From NCBI GenBank assembly GCA_031428275.1, contig JANPPC010000007.1:124001-188000 (forward strand): 64,000 nt of DNA, written 5' to 3'. Below the pieces are notes generated by a model. The model saw only the letters and a program-made list of their open reading frames with translations. It was not told where the DNA came from and did no database searches. This DNA comes from Pseudobdellovibrio sp031428275. Its GTDB lineage: Bacteria > Bdellovibrionota > Bdellovibrionia > Bdellovibrionales > Bdellovibrionaceae. The translations under genes were made by a program, and so were the position numbers. Every line of letters starts with the position of its first letter. Position 1 is the first letter of the stretch. Shown in pieces: positions 45,702 to 54,477 of the stretch.

Positions 45702-46112
45702 TCAAACCGCCTGAAATTCAGTCGGCTGCTCAGTTTTCTGTAAATCGGTTATGGTTTCGTAATTGTAATCGGGCATTTTATGCGAACCCCGACGATGCGT
45801 TTGTATTTTTGTCTTCATTTCGCGTCGTAAGATTCGCTCGAGACTCTTCATACACGTTTTGACCGCGGTATAAAAGTTAGCGTGCTTTTTCTTCGCAAAA
45901 AGGTTCTTACTTCTGTTCGAGGTTAGTAATGCCTCGCATTCAAACTGCACGGGTTGACCTTGATGTTTTGCATGCGTGGTTCCCACGATAACTTTGACCT
46001 CGACAGGGCGTCTGCCCTCGAATTTCCCAAGCGTTGCTTCAACCGCCTCATTCACAAAACCATTCAGATGCTCAAACCCCTGAAAATCTTTAAAGACCAC
46101 ATTTGTTTTCAT
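45702..46112 (-). CDS. hpf: HPF/RaiA family ribosome hibernation factor
   Basis: 136 residues from the ATG at 46112 (AAAGGAG about eleven and AAGGA four bases upstream). Upstream in-frame sequence lacks family residues. The N-terminal 100 residues fit the sigma-54 modulation/HPF fold: LNGFVNEAVEATLGKFEGR, VEVKVIVGTTHAKHQGQPVQFECEALLTS (in part), KKKHANFYTAVKTCMKSLERIL. It should bind idle 30S/70S ribosomes and aid their storage. The C-terminal 30 residues are not the long-HPF domain. A perfect palindrome CGTCTAGACG (46166-46175) lies upstream. Confidence 0.88.
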   Translation of the reverse strand: MKTNVVFKDFQGFEHLNGFVNEAVEATLGKFEGRRPVEVKVIVGTTHAKHQGQPVQFECEALLTSNRSKNLFAKKKHANFYTAVKTCMKSLERILRREMKTKIQTHRRGSHKMPDYNYETITDLQKTEQPTEFQAV

Positions 46113-46508
46113 ATCCTTCACTCCTTTGCTGCTTTCTATTGTAATACTTTCTGAATAAAAGCATACGTCTAGACGCAAAGTTTATTTTTTGTACTGAAAA
46201 TTAAAGCCAGTACGCGAAAATAAAATGATTGAATACCTGTATGTGACTTTATTTTAAGTACACAGATTTTGAGCCACGCATGATCATTTATGCTTATATT
46301 TATAAGTCAGAAGTGTAATAAAAAGACGAAGATCAAGTACCAGCATGCCGTGCTAAAACCCAGACCAGACGGGAGAAAGCGGAACACTTCACTTAAAATC
46401 AATTTGGGTACCGCTTGCCGCGCTTCTAAAATAATAAGTTATGGCTCAAGCTTTGCTTTCGTAACAAGTAAGAATGAACTACTAAAAACCATGAACAAGG
46501 AGAAGTTT
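46113..46508. other. 396-bp region without a supported gene
   Basis: Contains the hpf leader (46113-46180), the palindrome CGTCTAGACG (46166-46175), and AT-rich sequence up to the ribosome site AAGGAG (46497-46502) of the small gene. An open frame from 46290 exists only as an upstream extension of the small gene and has no start signal. No tRNA, known riboswitch or strong terminator was recognised; an unknown leader RNA or ncRNA remains possible. Confidence 0.4.
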
Positions 46509-46685
46509 ATGATGCCCGTTCAAAAAGTTGTTAATATCTATAAAAGTTCAATGGATCTAAAAGACAAAAGCGGATCTCATACATTATATAAAGATATGAG
46601 CTCGAGCGGCGCCGCTAAAGGAAGTTATTCAGATAAAGATAAAAATTCATTTCAGTCGATCTTAAAAAAGACAATGTCAAAGTAG
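46509..46685 (+). CDS. Small basic protein of unknown function
   Basis: 58 residues, starting at tandem ATGs with AAGGAG six bases upstream. Rich in K, S and D, with no signal or membrane segment. N-terminal VQKVVNIYKSSMDL may form a helix; the rest is low-complexity. I do not recognise it. A longer open frame upstream (from 46290) lacks a ribosome site and is probably not translated. Its existence as a gene rests on the good ribosome site and open frame. Confidence 0.5.
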   Translation: MMPVQKVVNIYKSSMDLKDKSGSHTLYKDMSSSGAAKGSYSDKDKNSFQSILKKTMSK

Positions 46686-46723
46686 TTATTTAGAAAGACT
46701 TAGTTAAGCAGGTCGAAAAGCCT

Positions 46724-47077
46724 TTACCAATTGCAGCTATCAAGCTCAACTTTCCAACCTAGGTGACTAGCTGGTTCTAAAATTAAATCTCCTTCGCAGT
46801 GGTCAACAGCACGCTGGCCTTTTGTAAGTTTTCCTTTAAGTTTGAATTTAAAGTTATCGCCATTTTTCTCAAACGAAAATTCTCCGCCACGAAAAAAGTG
46901 ATCAAGCTCTTCCACCCGATTGACATTACTAGGATCGTCGTAATTTTTTGAAACTTGCCGGCGAATTTCGCTAACAAGGCCATCGGTCATATTAAATTTT
47001 GCGGTACTTGCTTGCGCCAAAGCTGTCAAAGCGAATATTGAAATGACGAATAAGCTAAGCAAAATATTTTTTAACAT
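46724..47077 (-). CDS. Small secreted protein, unknown
   Basis: 117 residues. Signal peptide 1-22 (MLKNILLSLFVISIFALTALAQ, ending ALA). Mature part about 95 residues, beta-rich (FRGGEFSFEKNGDNFKFKLKG) with two cysteines (HCEGDL and DSCNW) that could form a disulfide. No known family seen. The signal peptide resembles that of the secreted protein at 47244, on the opposite strand 170 bp away, but the mature parts are not obviously alike. Confidence 0.65.
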   Translation of the reverse strand: MLKNILLSLFVISIFALTALAQASTAKFNMTDGLVSEIRRQVSKNYDDPSNVNRVEELDHFFRGGEFSFEKNGDNFKFKLKGKLTKGQRAVDHCEGDLILEPASHLGWKVELDSCNW

Positions 47078-47243
47078 TACGAGCGTCCTTTTATTTATAG
47101 TTATTTATCGGCAGGCCCCCATCGTAAGATAAAGGCCTAGATCTTAGAATTTCGCTATAAATCTCATTTTGAAACGGTTTTACATTTGTAAAACGAAATC
47201 ACGTTGGTATCATATGACCATCTGGTTAAAAAAAGGGGGCTGC

Positions 47244-47660
47244 ATGTTTAAGAATTTTATTTTATCTTTAGCCGTTTCTACGCTTTATTCATCTTTAGCC
47301 TTCGCTCAAATGTCTGCGAAAGAGTTTAAAGCTTCACAACTTTCTTTTGATTACCTTTCAAGTGACGGAAGCTTTTGGTACGATTGCTCTCACGAAAAAG
47401 CCAAAGAAGCCCATGACTGGATTGTGAACTGCGACAATTACAAATTTAATTTACATATATTATTGTATGAACACCGGCGTGCCGATGAAAGTACTTTTGA
47501 GTTTCATTACTGGGCCGACGAAGTAACAACTATAAAAGAGAATCATACTCAATCGACTTGGCTAACTATTGATAAGGCAGCCCATACTAAATCGGTGAAG
47601 GCTTATCTTGGCTTTAAAGGCGATGCCGGGCAACTTCGCTTAGAACTTAAAATAAAGTAG
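47244..47660 (+). CDS. Small secreted protein, unknown
   Basis: 138 residues from the ATG at 47244, with AAAGGGGG upstream; an in-frame ATG-free extension further up has no ribosome site. Signal peptide ends AFAQ near residue 22. The mature part is strand-rich with aromatic residues (FWYDCSHEK, DWIVNCDNYKFNLH, FEFHYWADEV) and two cysteines. I do not recognise it; the pattern of a short secreted beta protein is shared with its divergent neighbour at 46724. Confidence 0.65.
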   Translation: MFKNFILSLAVSTLYSSLAFAQMSAKEFKASQLSFDYLSSDGSFWYDCSHEKAKEAHDWIVNCDNYKFNLHILLYEHRRADESTFEFHYWADEVTTIKENHTQSTWLTIDKAAHTKSVKAYLGFKGDAGQLRLELKIK

Positions 47661-47680
47661 TCGATAAAATCTAGAAAACG

Positions 47681-47732
47681 ACCACGGCGTAAGGAAAATT
47701 TCCCTAGACCCTTTATCTGAACCTGCCGTGGT
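47681..47732. other. Potential structured element between two plus-strand genes
   Basis: ACCACGGC (47681-47688) and GCCGTGGT (47725-47732) form an 8-bp perfect inverted repeat around a 36-nt loop that itself holds the near-palindrome GGAAAATTTCC (47693-47703). It is not followed by a T-tract, so it could be a 5' leader structure of the gene at 47786 or a transcript end. No known riboswitch was recognised. Confidence 0.35.
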
Positions 47733-47785
47733 TGGCCTCTTAGCGACTTTCGCTTTAGGCACAGGTTTTGATCTAAGTATTCGGT

Positions 47786-48232
47786 ATGGAAATAATCACG
47801 AAAATACAAAATTTATTGGGCTTACGCACACAACAAGATAATGACCAGTTGAAGGCCGGCACCGGTTTTATGATTAACTTGTGTGACACTATTAAACTAC
47901 TAGAAGCTAGGGGTTATACTGAAAATCTAGTTCCGGGTTTTGATCACTTCACTTGTCGATCTGGCGAGATGACTTTATACCCGCGCGATTTTTTCATAGA
48001 TGAAATTTTTCGGTTCGAAAACTCTTCGGACCCAGCTGATCAATCTATTTTATATGCCATCACATGCCATAAACATAATATTCAAGGCCTTTACGTTGAA
48101 TCTTATGGTGTTTATCACGATGAACTATCCGCCGCTATGCTAGAGCGTATAAAGTTTTGTCGCGCGCAGCGCGCGATGCCCAAGGCCTACAAAGGTAAAG
48201 TTCGCACCTACACACCCGAAGTCAGTGTGTAG
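47786..48232 (+). CDS. Small conserved-family-like protein of unknown function
   Basis: 148 residues. RGYTENLVPGF, MTLYPRDFFIDEIFRFENSSDPADQSILYAI (in part) and GVYHDELSAAMLERIKF match from memory a widespread small family sometimes wrongly named phosphoribosylpyrophosphate synthetase; no PRPP-binding loop is present. About 20 residues at the N-terminus and 25 at the basic C-terminus exceed the family core. No signal peptide. Function unknown. Convergent with the OPT transporter gene, 9 bp away. Confidence 0.6.
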   Translation: MEIITKIQNLLGLRTQQDNDQLKAGTGFMINLCDTIKLLEARGYTENLVPGFDHFTCRSGEMTLYPRDFFIDEIFRFENSSDPADQSILYAITCHKHNIQGLYVESYGVYHDELSAAMLERIKFCRAQRAMPKAYKGKVRTYTPEVSV

Positions 48233-48241
48233 GGCACTTAT

Positions 48242-50128
48242 CTAGGCTAAGACAATATTTTCTAGAATAATTAAAATAATTCCGATGATGGATCCGCCGG
48301 CGATAACCCCAGCGCAAAGTGTTTCTTGATTATCGACCAGCACGCGGTACGACGTACTTTTTGGGTCTTTCATCTGCCGCTTCGCTACCCAAAAAATCAA
48401 AGCTCCGATGGCCATCGCAAGCGAATTCGTAAATTGAAGAACGAACGCTAAACCTAAACCAACCGCAGAAATGGGAAACTTTCCTTTCGTTCGCTTATTA
48501 ATAAGCTCAAGCGCGATACCTAAAACCGCCCCTATAAGTACCGCCCATTGGGCCGATGGATGAAGCGTGCTTAAACCCTTTGTTAATACTTCGGCTACGG
48601 CTTTCCAGATCGAAGCTCCAGGCAATGGTAATTTATCAGAAGTGAATAAAGAAATATCATTTTTAAAAAGCGAATAGAAAACCGGAACCGCAATGATAGC
48701 GCCGGCGAAAACCCCCAGCACATGGCCTATGGCTTGGTGGCGAGGCTTTCCACCCAGCATATACGAGGGTTTTATATCCATCAGTAAATTACTGGCATTC
48801 AATGAAACCTCTGAGGTAATTCCTGCGGTCATTAAATTTGTCGAAATATTTCCCGGCGATAAAACACTATAAGTAATTTGTGTTAACTTACCCAGCGCAC
48901 CACCCGGAGTAATGGCCGTTAAGCCCGTTGATGTCACGGCGATTAATGTAAAAATAAAAACAAGCGGTATCGCGATCAAACCTAAGACATAGTGAACGCC
49001 GAACCAACTATGACCTAAATAAACCGTAATCGCGCCGATGACCGGAATACCGACAAAAAATATCCACATTGGTAACTCGATATCTTTTAACGGATCGTGG
49101 GCCTTTTTATCTTTTTTCATCGTCAATTTTTTAAATGATTCTAAAATCATTCCAGGCTTCGAAAAAAATGAATATAATGAGGCAGTCGTCATCATGGCAG
49201 CACCACCCCACAGAGACCACATCGTTATATGCTTAAAGCCGACTCCTTCTATCACGCCGGTGCTTATCAGATAAGGCGCAAGTAAAAAATAATTCACGAA
49301 GCCGCCAAGTAAAAGCGACATCGCTGTTTTCATATTCATCAAACCGCCAGTACCCATCATCACAATCGAAGTTTCAAACTGGATTGTTAAATCTTTCAGT
49401 GGTGTATCAAAAATTCGAGGCGTTACAAACTTGTAGACGAAGCTATCCCAGTACTCGGGTAACGCTAAAAATGGCATCTTTAACGTTTTCATTATTTTTT
49501 CACTGCGCAGTAATTCGATCAAGCCCGAAAGGCCCGCGCCGTAAACTAGAATTTTTGCTTTGAATAAACCTTCTTTTGCGTCATCTGAATGGAGGCTATC
49601 TAAAACAATGCCCGCGGCTCGACCTTCCGGAAAGGGCATTTGCTCATCGTTTATAAATCTTTTCTTTAATGGAAAAGCGAACAATACACCTAGTAATGAA
49701 AGTACAATAATCCACCAGAAAGTTTGCCACATCGGGATCACTTGCCCGGTTACCATCATGTAAGCTGGGATCGAAGCCATCAACGGAGCCGTCATATAAC
49801 CCGCGCTGGTCGCAATTGATTGCATGGCATTATTCTCAAGAATAGTCATTTCTTTACCGATTTTAAATTTCGCTAAAACCTTAAAAATCGCAAAAGATAA
49901 AATGACCGAAGTGATGCCGACGCCTAATGTCCAACCGGTTTTAATTCCCACGTAGAGATTAGTTAAACACAGAACCCCGCCCAGTAGCATACCCGTCATT
50001 GCCGAGCGAAAATTAAGTTGTGGCATATGACCTTGGTAGACGTTCTTTAGCCACCACTCATCTTTTTGCTCAAGCGTCATTTCGTGAATTTGTTCTTCGG
50101 TTAATTCTTGAATACCTTTGTGCGACAT
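48242..50128 (-). CDS. OPT-family oligopeptide/metal-chelate transporter
   Basis: 628 residues with about 14-16 membrane spans. Opening NFRSAMTGMLLGGVLCLTNLYVGIKTGWTLGVG (in part) and repeated ISTNLMTAGITSEVSLNASNLL and GGKPRHQAIGHVLGVFAGA are characteristic of the OPT family, EspB/bacterial group. Members carry peptides or metal-siderophore chelates; here the substrate is not known. Fits a lifestyle that uses peptides. ATG at 50128. It lies 32 bp downstream of the FAN1-like nuclease region on the same strand. Confidence 0.92.
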   Translation of the reverse strand: MSHKGIQELTEEQIHEMTLEQKDEWWLKNVYQGHMPQLNFRSAMTGMLLGGVLCLTNLYVGIKTGWTLGVGITSVILSFAIFKVLAKFKIGKEMTILENNAMQSIATSAGYMTAPLMASIPAYMMVTGQVIPMWQTFWWIIVLSLLGVLFAFPLKKRFINDEQMPFPEGRAAGIVLDSLHSDDAKEGLFKAKILVYGAGLSGLIELLRSEKIMKTLKMPFLALPEYWDSFVYKFVTPRIFDTPLKDLTIQFETSIVMMGTGGLMNMKTAMSLLLGGFVNYFLLAPYLISTGVIEGVGFKHITMWSLWGGAAMMTTASLYSFFSKPGMILESFKKLTMKKDKKAHDPLKDIELPMWIFFVGIPVIGAITVYLGHSWFGVHYVLGLIAIPLVFIFTLIAVTSTGLTAITPGGALGKLTQITYSVLSPGNISTNLMTAGITSEVSLNASNLLMDIKPSYMLGGKPRHQAIGHVLGVFAGAIIAVPVFYSLFKNDISLFTSDKLPLPGASIWKAVAEVLTKGLSTLHPSAQWAVLIGAVLGIALELINKRTKGKFPISAVGLGLAFVLQFTNSLAMAIGALIFWVAKRQMKDPKSTSYRVLVDNQETLCAGVIAGGSIIGIILIILENIVLA

Positions 50129-50160
50129 CGGGCCCCCGTGCAGTTTTCTCTAGATTGGCT

Positions 50161-51687
50161 TCAAGTTTTAGCGCGTTTTTCTTGAATTTTAAACAAAATT
50201 TTGGCCGCTGCCTGAGCATCACACAGGGCACGGTGATGATTCTCTAGAGGGATATCGAAATATTTACAAAGACTAGATAACTTGTACGACTCTAAACCGG
50301 GAAAGTATTTTCGACTTTGCGACACAGTACAAAAAGTCGGCCGCACGTAAGACTGATCTAAGCGTATGTATTCTTGTTGAACGAACGAATAATCGAATCG
50401 TACGTTATGAGCGGCAAAGATAGCATTTTTTGAAAACTCATTAAACTCTTCGGCGATTTCGCTAAACTTCGGAGCACCTTTCACCATTTCATTCGTAATA
50501 CCCGTCAAATCCGTAATCATCCGTGGAATGGGCCGTCCCGGATTAATTAAAGTTTGAAATTGATCAATTACTTTTCCGTTCTGAATTTTGATCGCACCGA
50601 TTTCGGTCAGGCGATGCCATTCGGCACGGCCCCCGGTGGTTTCCACGTCGACGACAATAAAGACTTGTTCGGGATTTTGTGCCCACTTGATCTTAAGCAA
50701 ATCAGCAGAAAAACCAGCCTCTTTTAGTAAGTTGATTTGATCTAACTGATGACTTTTTAATTGATCACCTTCAGCTTTAATTTCGTAAAAATGAATTTCA
50801 TTATTACGGACAACGAAAATATCAGGAAAACCTTTTCGGCGTAAATCGTAATTGTTGGCCAGAACGCGAAGAATGTGCGCAACGCTTTGCGGATTTGCGT
50901 AGGTTAAAAACTGCACCATTAGCTCATTCGTTGCTGAGTGCCACTGAAAAATTTGGTTTAAAGTTCCGTTGTTTTTCAAAATAGATTTCAGAACAAAAGT
51001 AATATTCGACTTACGATCCGAGAGTAACAGTAATTTCTGTTCAATTGTGGCCTTATTCTTAAGGTAAAAGTCGGAGCCAATCAAATTCGTCGCTCGTCGC
51101 TCGAATGAATTATAGATGGCAGCACTTTCATTTTCAAAAAGCTCGTCCCAAAAAACGAGACCGAAGAGCGAGCTCCATAAAAAATTTTCAGACTCATGGG
51201 CTATAAGCCCTTGATTTTTAAAATGGTCGACCATGCCACGCTCGGGCTTTCGAAAGTAAGCTTCATCTAGCCAGACTTCTTCGGCATTTCGTAGAACGTC
51301 CGTCAGACGACTTGTTCGTTTTTTATGAAACTTACGTTCTAGGAAATCTTCGGCAAAGATAAGCTCTTCTGTCGTGGTCGATGAATCGATCATTTGATTA
51401 AGTAATAATAATGCAGCTTCTTTCTGGTTAAGCTTTACTAATAGTCGAACTTGTCTTTCGCGAGCCGGGTGAACTTTTGCTTCGTTATATAAATTTAAAG
51501 CCTGATTAAAGTTCTCTGAAGCCTCTGCCTGGTAGGCTTGATTCAACAAGATCTTACCACGAAGCTGCCGCGTATGTTCGTCAACTGGCTCTGGCCAATC
51601 GGCTATTGGAAGCGTCGTTTCGCCGCCCTCGGCGGAAAGCGCGTAAAAATAGTGAGCATCAGCCTCAGAAACATGGTCAAAACGAGC
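50161..51687 (-). CDS. FAN1-like VRR-NUC nuclease fused to DEDDh exonuclease, C-terminal part
   Basis: 508 codons in one open frame, without a credible start: the first is TTG at 51549, but the 46 codons before it keep family character, back to the TAA at 51690-51688. Counting from the TTG, the FAN1 middle is plain (HESENFLWSSLFGLVFWDELF at 118-138), then VRR-NUC with GFPDIFVV (D243) and EIKAEGDQL (E256, K258). The last about 160 residues are an added DnaQ-like DEDDh 3'-5' exonuclease: D301/E303 in VVDVETTG, HNVRFD (D386) and H439/D444 in HRALCDAQ. All catalytic residues are present. Confidence 0.85.
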   Translation of the reverse strand, partial: ARFDHVSEADAHYFYALSAEGGETTLPIADWPEPVDEHTRQLRGKILLNQAYQAEASENFNQALNLYNEAKVHPARERQVRLLVKLNQKEAALLLLNQMIDSSTTTEELIFAEDFLERKFHKKRTSRLTDVLRNAEEVWLDEAYFRKPERGMVDHFKNQGLIAHESENFLWSSLFGLVFWDELFENESAAIYNSFERRATNLIGSDFYLKNKATIEQKLLLLSDRKSNITFVLKSILKNNGTLNQIFQWHSATNELMVQFLTYANPQSVAHILRVLANNYDLRRKGFPDIFVVRNNEIHFYEIKAEGDQLKSHQLDQINLLKEAGFSADLLKIKWAQNPEQVFIVVDVETTGGRAEWHRLTEIGAIKIQNGKVIDQFQTLINPGRPIPRMITDLTGITNEMVKGAPKFSEIAEEFNEFSKNAIFAAHNVRFDYSFVQQEYIRLDQSYVRPTFCTVSQSRKYFPGLESYKLSSLCKYFDIPLENHHRALCDAQAAAKILFKIQEKRAKT

Positions 51688-52308
51688 TTAAAAAGATTGG
51701 CGTTTTTCATTCGCCTGGCGAATTCCTAGGTCGCGCAAAGTATAGAGCGCTAAATTTTTTTTTATTTCACCAAAATATAAGAATAATAAATACTCAAGCT
51801 CAGCGTTTTTATCTTGCACCACCACTTGCGAAATAAAATCAGTTAGTGCCTGATCCGAAAATCTCAAGCTTGCGATGACGGTCTCTACCAGATCTGATTT
51901 TTTGGCCGACTTTTTAAAAGTTGCTTTAGCCTTGATAAGTAATTCGACTAATTTCACTTTAGCTAACTGATTTATAAATTCATTAAAGTGCTCTGGCCGA
52001 AGTTCAGTTACAAAGCCAGCCGCTTTCAGTTGCTGAATCGCACTCGCCGAATCAGCAATTTCATCGTAAATTAAATCCGATAACTGAAATATTTTACCCT
52101 TACGATTCGCCATTCTGACGTAAATACACTGCGCATCTTCAGTGAGTAAGTCGAATTGTGATAAAAACTGTTTGTGTTCATCTTTAAACAGATGCTGATA
52201 TTTACTTTTTAAAAATTCAGTAAATTCAAGAAAGTGATCTAAGTAATATTTCGACGGAAGAATTTTATCCATGACGTGCTTCAGATAGTATAGCTTTACG
52301 AGAGCCAT
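51688..52308 (-). CDS. FAN1-like nuclease, N-terminal DNA-binding part
   Basis: 206 residues. YYLDHFLEFTEFLKSKYQHLF (residues about 21-41, in part) and LTEDAQCIYVRMANRKGKIFQLSDLIYDEI are the start of the bacterial FAN1/VRR-NUC family (DNA-binding and SAP-like part); ELEYLLFLYFGEIKKNLALYTLRDLGI fits the next helical part. It has no nuclease motif of its own, and ends at TAA where the family continues. The open frame downstream is in exactly the same reading frame, so this is the front of the same protein. ATG at 52308 or a later Met (MDKILPSKYY, 36 bases in). Confidence 0.85.
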   Translation of the reverse strand: MALVKLYYLKHVMDKILPSKYYLDHFLEFTEFLKSKYQHLFKDEHKQFLSQFDLLTEDAQCIYVRMANRKGKIFQLSDLIYDEIADSASAIQQLKAAGFVTELRPEHFNEFINQLAKVKLVELLIKAKATFKKSAKKSDLVETVIASLRFSDQALTDFISQVVVQDKNAELEYLLFLYFGEIKKNLALYTLRDLGIRQANEKRQSF

Positions 52309-52535
52309 GTCTATCTGCGGAAAAATGACCCAACCGTTAGCGAAAGTTTGTAATAAAATTATTTTTAAGAAAAATACGACCTTAATAATATGTTAGTACG
52401 CGTCACTGCCTATAAATAATCAATTGTTTCAATTTTGACAATTTTAAATCGATTATTTACTTGTTTTATCAAAGTAAACTTAAGTAAGTTGCTTTATTTT
52501 TAATTGAAAAGTAGCGTTCCTGGGCGAGGTTTTTT

Positions 52536-54323
52536 TTGGAAATTCACAGCAATCAAATAAATGTTCTACAAAACTGGCGGCAACAGCGTGCGGCGCGCGT
52601 AAATGCCGCTTTTGCTAAGTACGGAATGGTCTTCGCATTAGCAGCTACCATTGTTGATTTATATTTCAATATGCCGTTGATTGTTTTATTCGGCGACTTA
52701 GCAATGATTTTGGGCATGGCCGTTTCACTCTATTACTCAAGAAAAAAAACTTTATCTAATTTAGCATGGGCCCCGCTATACACCGGAATATTTTTTGCGA
52801 TATCAACCAGCCTTGCGGTCACCGGTGGCACGCATAGTTCTTTCTTCGGTGGTTACTTAACCTTGCTTTTTGTGATCGGCCTCATCACGCAAGTAAGAAT
52901 AAGACCCCTCTACGTTTGCGTTTTTGTATTCGCAAATTTGCTTGCGTGGGGTTTTGCCGAATTTCTGTTTCCAAACGCATTTAACAGTCACCCCCCCGAC
53001 TTGATTTTTTCACTTTTAATTAACGCGATCGTCGTCTTAGCTCTGACAGTTTGTCTTTTCGAGTTTTTAAGAACTGAGAAAACTTTGGCCGACGAAATTT
53101 TACACCGCTATCAAGAGCTCGACATCGCGCAAAGAAACCTAAACCGCGAAGAAGCGGCCAATGCCATGAAGACAACTTTTTTAGCGAATATCAGCCACGA
53201 ACTTCGCACTCCACTTGGCGCCATCTTGGGCTATGCCGATCTTATTCTAGAACAGAAATCATCTGAAAAAGAGCGCACTGCTTTTGCTGAAACCATACTT
53301 AAGAACGGGCATCAGCTATTGCACCTGGTCGATGATTTACTCGATTTAACCAAGGTCGAAGCCGGAAAAGTTGAAATTGAAAAAATCCCTTTTAGCCCAA
53401 TGCAAACTCTGACCGAAGTGATCGAGCTTCTGACTTTAAGCGCAAAAAAGAAAGACCTTGAGCTGAGTTTAGCAACGCAAAATCAAGCTCCGTTACTGAT
53501 TTCGTCTGACCCGTTACGCTTGCGACAGATTTTAATGAACGTCATTGGTAATGCAATTAAGTTCAGTGAACAAGGCCGCGTGCAAGTTAACGTGCGCCAC
53601 GAGCCCGGTTTATCGCCTGATTCTATCGCCTACTTAGTCTTTGAGATTCAGGATACTGGCCCAGGTCTTTCAATTCCCGAGCAGGAAAGATTGTTTAAAC
53701 CTTTTACTCAGGCCGATGCTTCGATAACGCGTAAATACGGAGGCACCGGATTAGGCCTGAATCTATCCAGGCATTTAGCACGCTTGCTTGGTGGAGAACT
53801 AGAGCTAGAGTGGAGCCAACCTGGAGTCGGAACTAGGTTTTGTTTAAGAATTCCGGCCCAGATACCAGAAGAGAATACCTTGGTAAACGCTGTAAATTTA
53901 CCGGCTAAGCTATCGAAAGCACGGGTAATTCCTTTCGGAAGAAGTATCTTGGTCGTCGAAGATAATCTTGATAATCAAGACTTAATCACACGCTATCTAG
54001 CGGATATTCACGCAGAAATTGAAGTGGCTTCCGATGGTTTGCAAGCCATTCAAATGGTGCAAGCGTTTGATTTCGATATGATTTTGATGGATGTACAAAT
54101 GCCAATTTTAGATGGCCTGCAGACAGCACGCTTATTGCGAAAAAAACGTTTTGCTAAGCCAATCATCGCATTAACAGCGCATGCGATGAAAGAAGATCGC
54201 GATCGCTGTCTAGAGGCTGGGTTTGATGATTACCTAACAAAGCCTATTGATCGCAATGTCTTATTAGATAAGATTGCTCAGCATTTATCGTCACAATTAT
54301 CATCAGACCAAAATCTGGTTTAA
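52536..54323 (+). CDS. Membrane hybrid sensor histidine kinase with receiver
   Basis: 595 residues. Start TTG at 52536, with GCGAGG six bases upstream. Residues about 30-178 hold six membrane spans, MASE-like, without a large periplasmic loop; then HisKA with H221 in ISHELRTPLGAILGYADLI, HATPase (NVIGNAIKF, DTGPGL, KYGGTGLGL) and REC with D519 in ILMDVQMPILDG. It likely senses a membrane or intracellular signal and passes phosphate to an unlinked protein. The kinase core is a paralogue of the protein at 43867-45474. Divergent from the FAN1-like gene, with 227 bp of AT-rich DNA between. Confidence 0.93.
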   Translation: MEIHSNQINVLQNWRQQRAARVNAAFAKYGMVFALAATIVDLYFNMPLIVLFGDLAMILGMAVSLYYSRKKTLSNLAWAPLYTGIFFAISTSLAVTGGTHSSFFGGYLTLLFVIGLITQVRIRPLYVCVFVFANLLAWGFAEFLFPNAFNSHPPDLIFSLLINAIVVLALTVCLFEFLRTEKTLADEILHRYQELDIAQRNLNREEAANAMKTTFLANISHELRTPLGAILGYADLILEQKSSEKERTAFAETILKNGHQLLHLVDDLLDLTKVEAGKVEIEKIPFSPMQTLTEVIELLTLSAKKKDLELSLATQNQAPLLISSDPLRLRQILMNVIGNAIKFSEQGRVQVNVRHEPGLSPDSIAYLVFEIQDTGPGLSIPEQERLFKPFTQADASITRKYGGTGLGLNLSRHLARLLGGELELEWSQPGVGTRFCLRIPAQIPEENTLVNAVNLPAKLSKARVIPFGRSILVVEDNLDNQDLITRYLADIHAEIEVASDGLQAIQMVQAFDFDMILMDVQMPILDGLQTARLLRKKRFAKPIIALTAHAMKEDRDRCLEAGFDDYLTKPIDRNVLLDKIAQHLSSQLSSDQNLV

Positions 54324-54477
54324 ATCCAAGGTTTTCACACCTAGCAAGTGATGAGAATTGTTATCTGTTTAAAAGTTAACCGGTCTTTGATCACCCGAAC
54401 GAATAGAAGCCCAATTGAAGCCTGAATTATGGAACGATCTTATTGCAACAAGCATCGAACCTTACAGGAGAAAAATC

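Larger units (their letters stand above)
50161..52308 (-). pseudogene. FAN1-like VRR-NUC/DEDDh gene interrupted by one in-frame stop
   Basis: The whole locus reads as one 715-codon frame broken only by TAA at 51688-51690. No other frameshift or stop is seen, and both sides keep family motifs and catalytic residues. It may be a recent nonsense mutation, a sequencing error, or a readthrough site. Bases after the stop (GCT CGT) are not a classic readthrough context. Confidence 0.75.

Noticed and set aside
46290..46508. N-terminal extension of the small gene at 46509
   Set aside because: No ribosome site, no recognisable sequence; the internal ATG has a clear AAGGAG.
51549..51690. TTG at 51549 as the true start of an independent exonuclease gene
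   Set aside because: The 46 codons before it continue the FAN1 family sequence in the same frame to the TAA, and no ribosome site precedes the TTG.
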